Shown piece by piece: positions 58,168-64,000 of a stretch of 64,000 nt of DNA (position 1 is the stretch's first letter; each line of letters opens with the position of its first letter). The position numbers were made by a program, and so were the translations under genes. Source of the DNA: Bryobacterales bacterium (GTDB taxonomy: Bacteria; Acidobacteriota; Terriglobia; Bryobacterales; Bryobacteraceae); assembly GCA_016721425.1 (NCBI GenBank), contig JADKID010000012.1, forward strand, positions 310,001 through 374,000. Direction: 5' to 3'. The notes beneath the pieces are model-generated. The model worked only from the letters and a program-made list of their open reading frames with translations. It was not told where the DNA came from and ran no database searches.

Positions 58168-58717
58168 GCCTGAGTCCCCACCCGCCATTGCCCTGGTGGT
58201 CGACGACGACGCCATCTTCCGCGATCGCCTGGCCAGGTCACTCGAGCGCCGCGGCTGGGCAGTCCATACCGCCGCGGATGCCACCCAGGCCTTTGCGGCG
58301 GCTGAGAGCTTTCCCATCCAGATGGCGATTGTGGACCTGCGGCTCCCGGGCACCGGCGGGCTGGAGATCGTCGGCCAGATCCGCGAGCTGATCCCCGACG
58401 CATTTCTGCTCATGCTTACCGGCTACGGCAGCGTCGCCACCGCGTTGCAGGCCACCAAACTGGGCGCCGATCACTATCTCAGTAAGCCCGCCGACGCTGA
58501 GCAGATCCTGGCTGCCTACGCCGCTTTCCAAAGCGAGGAGGATCCGGTGTTCGATCCCGGCGACAGCCCGGTACCCAGCCTGGCGAGGGTGGAATGGGAG
58601 CATATCCAGCGCGTCCTCACCGACTGTGGCGGCAACATCTCGCAGGCAGCCAAACTTCTTGGGCTCCATCGCAGATCCTTGCAGCGCAAACTCTCCAAGT
58701 ACCCGCCAGCCTACTGA
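58160..58717 (+). CDS. RegA/PrrA-type redox response regulator
   Basis: A 185-residue regulator. The receiver domain has acidic D15-D17, phospho-acceptor D59 in MAIVDLRLPGTGGLEI, Thr near LMLTGYGSV and Lys109 in DHYLSKPADAEQI. A Pro-rich hinge (DPGDSPVPSL) is followed by a Fis-type helix-turn-helix GGNISQAAKLLGLHRRSLQRKLSK (158-181), nearly the RegA/PrrA/ActR recognition helix. The start overlaps the kinase by 8 nt. RegA-type proteins control respiration, nitrogen fixation and photosynthesis in proteobacteria; here its neighbour is a TonB receptor with copper-type plug motifs, so copper or terminal oxidase control is a testable target. Confidence 0.9.
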   Translation: MPEPESPPAIALVVDDDAIFRDRLARSLERRGWAVHTAADATQAFAAAESFPIQMAIVDLRLPGTGGLEIVGQIRELIPDAFLLMLTGYGSVATALQATKLGADHYLSKPADAEQILAAYAAFQSEEDPVFDPGDSPVPSLARVEWEHIQRVLTDCGGNISQAAKLLGLHRRSLQRKLSKYPPAY

Positions 58718-58737
58718 TCCTGCGCCATCGGGCGGCC

Positions 58738-60184
58738 CTACAGCCGCTCCAGCAACCCCGTCAGAAACGCCCAGAACGGCTGCACGGATGAGATCTTCAA
58801 CCGCTCGCTTGGGCTGTGTACATCCAGAATGTGCGGCCCGAACGAGATCATTTGCATCCCCGGATGCTTCTCTCCGATCACGCCGCACTCCAGCCCCGCA
58901 TGCATCGCCACCAGCTCCGGCTTGATGCCCAGAATCTCCTCATGCACCGCCTGGCACTTCTTCACAATGTCGCTGCCGGGCTCCGGCTTCCAACCCGGAT
59001 ACCCGCCAGAGTGCTGCACATCAAAACCAGCAAACCGAAAAACGGTGGAGACCATGCTCCCCGCCGCCATCTTGCTGGAATGGATGGCGCTGCGCTGCGT
59101 CGCCGCGATCTCCACCCGGTCGCCATCGGTGGCGATGGTGGCCAGATTGGTAGACGTCTGCACCAGGCCGGGAACGTCCGGACTCATCGCCAGAACACCG
59201 TGATGCATCGTGGCCAGCAGCCGCGCCAGCGTCAATGCATCGGCCGCCGCAAAGACCTGCCCTGGCTGGCCCGCCGTTTCCGCGCTGAGGCGCAGCCCAG
59301 GGTCAAAGGCGCCCAACTCCGCCTGAATCTCGATCTGCGCCGCAGAGAGGATCGCCTGCAATTCGGCGCTCCGGTCCCCGCTGAGCAAGATGATCGCCGA
59401 CGCTTCCCGGGGAATCGCGTTGCGCTTGCTGCCGCCCTGGATAAACGCTACGGAGATCCCACAACGCTCGATGAGTGTCATCAGCACCCGACCCAGAATT
59501 CGGATCGCATTGCCCCGGCCCTTGTTGATGTCCAGGCCCGAGTGCCCGCCATGCAGGCCAGACACCTTCACCCGAAACGTCTCGCCGGCCGGCACATCCG
59601 CCAGCGCCATCTGCCGCCAGGCGATGGTGTTCAGCCCGCCCGCGCAGCCGATGCAGAGCGTGTTCTCCTCTTCGCCATCGAGATTGAGGAAGAACTTCGA
59701 GCGCAGCAGGCCGTTGGGAAACTCCGACGCGCCGGTCAGTCCCGTCTCCTCGTCGATGGTGAAGACGAACTCTAACGGGCCGTGGTTGATCGTGTCGCTC
59801 TCCATCACAGCCAGCGCCGCCGCCGCGCCCACGCCGTTATCGGCGCCCAGCGTGGTGCCCGCCGCCTTCAGCCAATCTCCATCCAGTACGAGCTGGATGG
59901 GGTCGCGGTCAAAGTCGTGCACCGTCCCCTCGTTCTTCTCGCACACCATATCCAGGTGGCCCTGCAACGCCGCCGGCACCGCGTTCTCGCGGCCGGGCCG
60001 GGCAGGCTTGCGAACCACCACGTTGCCCACCGCATCCTGGATCACCTCCAGCCCCAGCCGCGACGCCTGGGCCAGCACATACTCGCGCAGCGGCCTCCTT
60101 CGTGGAAGCCCGCGGAATCGCCGAGAGCGCCGCGAAGTGAGTGTAGATGGATTTCGGTTCGAGATGATCGAGTACGTTAGGCAT
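58738..60184 (-). CDS. pepD: Aminoacyl-histidine dipeptidase PepD, frameshifted near the N-terminus
   Basis: Start ATG 60184 gives MPNVLDHLEPKSIYTHFAA and LSAIPRASTKEAA, the PepD N-terminus. The frame then breaks in the region 60088-60098. It resumes as LREYVLAQASRLGLEVIQD with VGNVVVRKPA and the metal site QGHLDMVCEKNEG. Other M20-type sites are ADNGVGAAAALAV, TIDEETGLTGA (Glu ligand), FLNLDGEEENTLCIGCAGG and, late, HSGGYPGWKPEPGSDIVK. ILDVHSPSERLKISSVQPFW ends it. Two bases are missing or one extra present. The enzyme cleaves Xaa-His dipeptides in the cytoplasm with zinc. A shift this early would abolish activity if real. Confidence 0.82.
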
Positions 60185-60280
60185 GATGGCAGTCCAAGTA
60201 CCCATGCTAACCCCGAGCGCCCCGCCCGCGCCCGCCGTTTTCAGGATGATACGATCTCTAATGAGGTCTTCATTCTCCCT

Positions 60281-61446
<1,166 letters not shown>

Positions 61447-61450
<4 letters not shown>

Positions 61451-62193
61451 ACCTGACGAATCCAATCCAGCCTGACGAAGGGCGGTCCCAAAACGGGGCC
61501 GCCCTCGTCGTTTCGGGCGGCGACGGAGCCATCTTCTACCTGCTCCAAACCCTGCGCCTGCCCTACCCCACTCTCGCCATCCGCGCCGGCGGACGCGGTA
61601 ACGCGCTCGCCCGCGATCTGCGCGCCATCCCCGGACACGCCGCGCAGCCGGTCACCATCGATCTCATGGAGGTGGAAATCGAGCCCGTCGAAGGCCCGCT
61701 TTACACCCGCCTCTGCGCATCTTCTGTCAGCTTCGGCTTCCCCACCACCGTCACACGCACATCGCTCCGCTTCCGCTCCCTCCGCCGGCTCAGCTACGCC
61801 GCTGCCTGTGGCGTGACCATTCCAGTTCGGCAAACATTTCAAATTCAATATGATGGCGGGATGTTTGAAACAAAAACCTTAACAGGCATACTCATAAACA
61901 ACACCCGCCACGTCGGCGGATTCGTCGCATTCCCCCATGCCTCCTGCCACGACGGCCACGTCGATGCCATGGAGCTCCGCTCCGGCTACTTCGGCCAGAT
62001 CGCGCACAACCTCTCGTCCATGTCGCGCGCCGATCTTTACACGCCGGCCCGCATCACGCCCATCACCCAGGCCGAAATCCGCCCCGAACGCCCACAGGAA
62101 TTGATGCTCGACGGCGAGTTGTTCCCCTCCGTCCGAGCCATTCGTCTGCAAGTCCGCCCCGCCGCCCTCGCCTGCTACTTCTTGGAGCCGTAG
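61447..62193 (+). CDS. Diacylglycerol/sphingosine-kinase-like protein, short at the N-terminus
   Basis: A 248-residue protein from GTG 61447, overlapping the pgk stop by 4 nt. The nucleotide motif VVSGGDGAIFYLLQTL is G-G-D-G of the DAGK/NAD-kinase fold. AIRAGGRGNALARDL follows as the family's G-x-x-N-x-x-A-R loop. In DAGK proteins the G-G-D-G lies near residue 60, here about 25, so some 35-40 N-terminal residues are absent. The C-terminal half is beta-rich as in that family. Candidate substrates are diacylglycerol, sphingoid bases or another lipid. Translational coupling to pgk is odd for a lipid kinase and may only reflect operon shuffling. Confidence 0.6.
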
Positions 62194-63044
62194 GTGACGG
62201 CCACATCCGTGCCTTCGGAGCTCGTGCTGAGCGTCACCATCACGGATTTCTTCGTCGCCGCATTCTCCCCTGCCACCATGCCGCCCGAGCCGTCGCCCGG
62301 CGTGCCGGACATCGTGGCTGTGATCTTGTATCCCGCCTTCTTCAGCTCGTCCGTGTAGAAGGCCAGCACCTTCGGCCCGGCATCGGGCGTTTTGAAGTGA
62401 GCCATGCCGCCCTCGCTGTCGCCACCCGTTGCCGAGATCGAACCCTCCGGCTTGGACCCCGGATAGGAGGGTACCCACTCCGGCAGCTTGGCATCTTTGT
62501 CCGCACCCAGCGTCATCTTCTCGCCCGTGGATTCATCCTCGAACGAGAGCTTGCCGTTCTTGATGTCCTCGGCGTTCATCGTGATCGTCTTGCCGCTCTT
62601 CTTATCCCTGATGGTGATGACGCCCTTGTCTTCATCCATGCTGACCACTTCCACATCCGGATTCGCGGCCACCATCAGCTTCGCCGCGGCCAGCGCCGGA
62701 TTCTTCTTCAGCAGGTCCGTACTCAGGCCGGCGTCAGAGACCTTTTTCGCCACGAAAAGCCCGGTGCCCACAAACGTGATCCCGCCCAACAAGACGAGCA
62801 CGCCGCACCCACCCAGAATCCAGAACAGGGGACCCTTCTTCTTTCCGCCCGCCGGTCCCGCCGGCAGCGGTACCTCCATCGTCGCCTTGGGCTGCGCAAA
62901 GCCGGCAGGCGGCGGCGGGGGCGGCGGCGGCGGCGGGGTAAAGGCCGCGGGCGCGGCCGCTGGGGCCGGCGCCTCGACAGGCGTCCCGCACTTCTCACAG
63001 AAACGGCCGTTGACCGGCTCGCCACAGCTGGAACAAAAAACCAT
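62175..63044 (-). CDS. Zinc-ribbon membrane protein with a periplasmic DUF-type domain
   Basis: A 289-residue protein from ATG 63044. An N-terminal zinc ribbon (MVFCSSCGEPVNGRFCEKCG, four Cys) is followed by a Pro/Ala-rich linker (with a run of ten Pro). A single membrane helix (FWILGGCGVLVLLGGITFVG) and a soluble domain of about 160 residues with DKKSGKTITMNAEDIKNG and VLAFYTDELKKAGYKI complete it. The C-terminal part resembles proteins that probe a quantity by a chain-length-like score in Acidobacteriota, but I cannot name it. The gene converges with the lipid-kinase-like gene, overlapping 19 nt. Confidence 0.65.
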   Translation of the reverse strand: MVFCSSCGEPVNGRFCEKCGTPVEAPAPAAAPAAFTPPPPPPPPPPAGFAQPKATMEVPLPAGPAGGKKKGPLFWILGGCGVLVLLGGITFVGTGLFVAKKVSDAGLSTDLLKKNPALAAAKLMVAANPDVEVVSMDEDKGVITIRDKKSGKTITMNAEDIKNGKLSFEDESTGEKMTLGADKDAKLPEWVPSYPGSKPEGSISATGGDSEGGMAHFKTPDAGPKVLAFYTDELKKAGYKITATMSGTPGDGSGGMVAGENAATKKSVMVTLSTSSEGTDVAVTYGSKK

Positions 63045-63078
63045 GGAGTCCTCCAAACTGATAAGCCTATGCGAAACT

Positions 63079-64000
63079 CTACTGCTTGTCGAGCCCAAAT
63101 GCGAGCAGGACATTGCCAGGCATTCCGCCAAACAGCGAATACCCCGACGTGGCGAAAACCATGCCGCCCGCCACCACCGCTCCGGCCGAGTCAATGGACC
63201 CGCCGCGCGCCGCCACACCGTTCACCGTCCTGTAGTCTCGCGCCGTGTCAAAGTCCCACACCACGCGCCCGTCCTCGCTCGCATACGCCCGCAAATGCCC
63301 GTCCACCGAGCCCGAGAATACCACCCCGGGAATCGCCGTCACGGCGGCCGATTGCGCCGGGCTGCACGCCGCCCGCCCTTCACAAACCGCTCCGGCCGGC
63401 GCGCGCCACAGCTTCGCGCCTGTCGCCGGCGAGAGCGCCTGCAAACCGCCGCCCTTCTTCGGATCAAACACGAAACCGCCCGCCACGCGAGTGCCCATCA
63501 CCAGCCACTCCAGATCCGAGACCGCCGCATAAACCCGCTGCCCATCGCTCGCCACACCCCACTGCACCCCGCCCAGTTTGCCGCCCGCCCCCACCCGCGT
63601 GGTCCAAAGCAATCGTCCTTTGGCCGCCGGGTCCAGCCCATAAACCAGTCCTGATTTTTGCGCACACACCAGCACGCTTCGCCCGCCGCCGAGTTCCACC
63701 AGCACGGGCGACGAGCCAAAGTCGAAGTCCGGCCCCTCGTCATCCGGGCAGTTCGCCTTGCCCGGCCGGTTGCAGCCCGCGTTCCACGCCTCCCCCGGCA
63801 TCATCTGCCGCGACCAGAGCCGCCGCCCGGTCCGCAGGTCCAGCGCCACAATCGCATCGCTCAGACGCGTCACTGGCTCCGTGTAGTTGTTCCCGGTAGC
63901 CACGTAGACCGCGCCGCGCCGCTCATCGATGGTGGGAGACGCCCAAACCGCCACGCCCGACGGTCCAAAACGCGGGGTCCCAATCTTGTTCTGGCCGCGC
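63079..64000 (-). CDS. PQQ-binding beta-propeller dehydrogenase, polyvinyl-alcohol-dehydrogenase-like, partial
   Basis: The frame stays open to the window edge, so the N-terminus is missing. The visible part begins (RFGPSGVAVWASPTID) and contains quinoprotein propeller blades: GAVYVATGNNYTEPVTRLSD, IVALDLRTGRRLWSRQM, SSPVLVELGGGRSVLVCAQK, and GGVQWGVASDGQRVYAAVSD. Pairs of Cys (NAGCNRPGKANCPDD and VCEGRAACSP) and the tail FGLDKQ complete it. The pattern G-x-x-Q-W-G-x-A-D-G-x-V-Y-x-A-x-S-D matches polyvinyl alcohol dehydrogenases. It would oxidise an alcohol or polymer with PQQ in the periplasm. Only about 307 residues are seen. Confidence 0.75.
   Translation of the reverse strand, partial: RGQNKIGTPRFGPSGVAVWASPTIDERRGAVYVATGNNYTEPVTRLSDAIVALDLRTGRRLWSRQMMPGEAWNAGCNRPGKANCPDDEGPDFDFGSSPVLVELGGGRSVLVCAQKSGLVYGLDPAAKGRLLWTTRVGAGGKLGGVQWGVASDGQRVYAAVSDLEWLVMGTRVAGGFVFDPKKGGGLQALSPATGAKLWRAPAGAVCEGRAACSPAQSAAVTAIPGVVFSGSVDGHLRAYASEDGRVVWDFDTARDYRTVNGVAARGGSIDSAGAVVAGGMVFATSGYSLFGGMPGNVLLAFGLDKQ

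Overview
This 64 kb, GC-rich window looks like a chromosomal piece of an acidobacterium of the Bryobacterales/Solibacter type. The indicators are an ADOP-type orphan permease (39328-41820), a protein ending in the Solibacter-type TIGR03437 domain (34642-37995), carboxypeptidase-regulatory-like domains on a TonB receptor and on several secreted proteins, a TPR lipoprotein and many secreted esterases and phosphatases. I see no rRNA, tRNA, phage, insertion sequence or CRISPR array.

Layout. 1-2.4 kb: a frameshifted secreted TIMP-like protein and a VapBC-type pair with a broken toxin. 2.4-9.1 kb: a TetR-headed RND efflux operon (TetR, adaptor, pump, TolC) whose pump frame runs 694 nt into tolC. 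9.1-18.4 kb: purple acid phosphatase, aspartyl protease with PDZ, CreD-like membrane protein, a short oxidoreductase/sugar isomerase/esterase run, and a kinase plus NtrC-type regulator pair (regulator frameshifted). 18.4-26.7 kb: a cluster of small secreted Cys- or Gly-rich proteins, two proteins sharing a domain that resembles MamS/MamX, an ECF-like sigma factor, a membrane polyferredoxin, a CcmH-like protein and a YHS-like metal-site protein, which together suggest an undescribed envelope redox or metal module. 26.7-27.2 kb: a non-coding stretch with two strong plus-strand terminators and anti-Shine-Dalgarno motifs, probably two small RNAs. 27.2-31.5 kb: a five-gene overlapping sugar operon (HAD phosphatase, deoxyhypusine-synthase-like protein, HldE-like kinase, ROK kinase, GmhA-like isomerase). 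31.5-44 kb: CPBP protease, TPR lipoprotein, beta-propeller protein, TolC, ADOP and MacB-like permeases, TPR protein. 44-51 kb: hydrolases, NPP phosphodiesterase, GNAT, CpaF ATPase. 51-58.7 kb: a probable selenocysteine-containing ArsC-family protein with a rhodanese, an aminotransferase, a cupin, a TonB receptor with the copper-site C-x3-M signature, and a RegB/RegA-type redox two-component system. 58.7-64 kb: frameshifted pepD, pgk, a lipid-kinase-like protein, a zinc-ribbon lipoprotein-like protein and a partial PQQ beta-propeller dehydrogenase.

The strongest hidden signal is at 51107-51442. An in-frame UGA stands exactly where the first Cys of a CxxC motif belongs in an ArsC/Spx-like protein, with a hairpin 22 nt downstream that fits the bacterial SECIS pattern. 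The theme of thiol, metal and redox handling recurs in the 18-27 kb cluster and in the RegBA/TonB receptor unit. Several genes (1-1390, 1897-2312, 15963-17299, 58738-60184) carry single or double frame disruptions, two of them at homopolymer runs, so sequencing or assembly indels must be considered before calling them pseudogenes.
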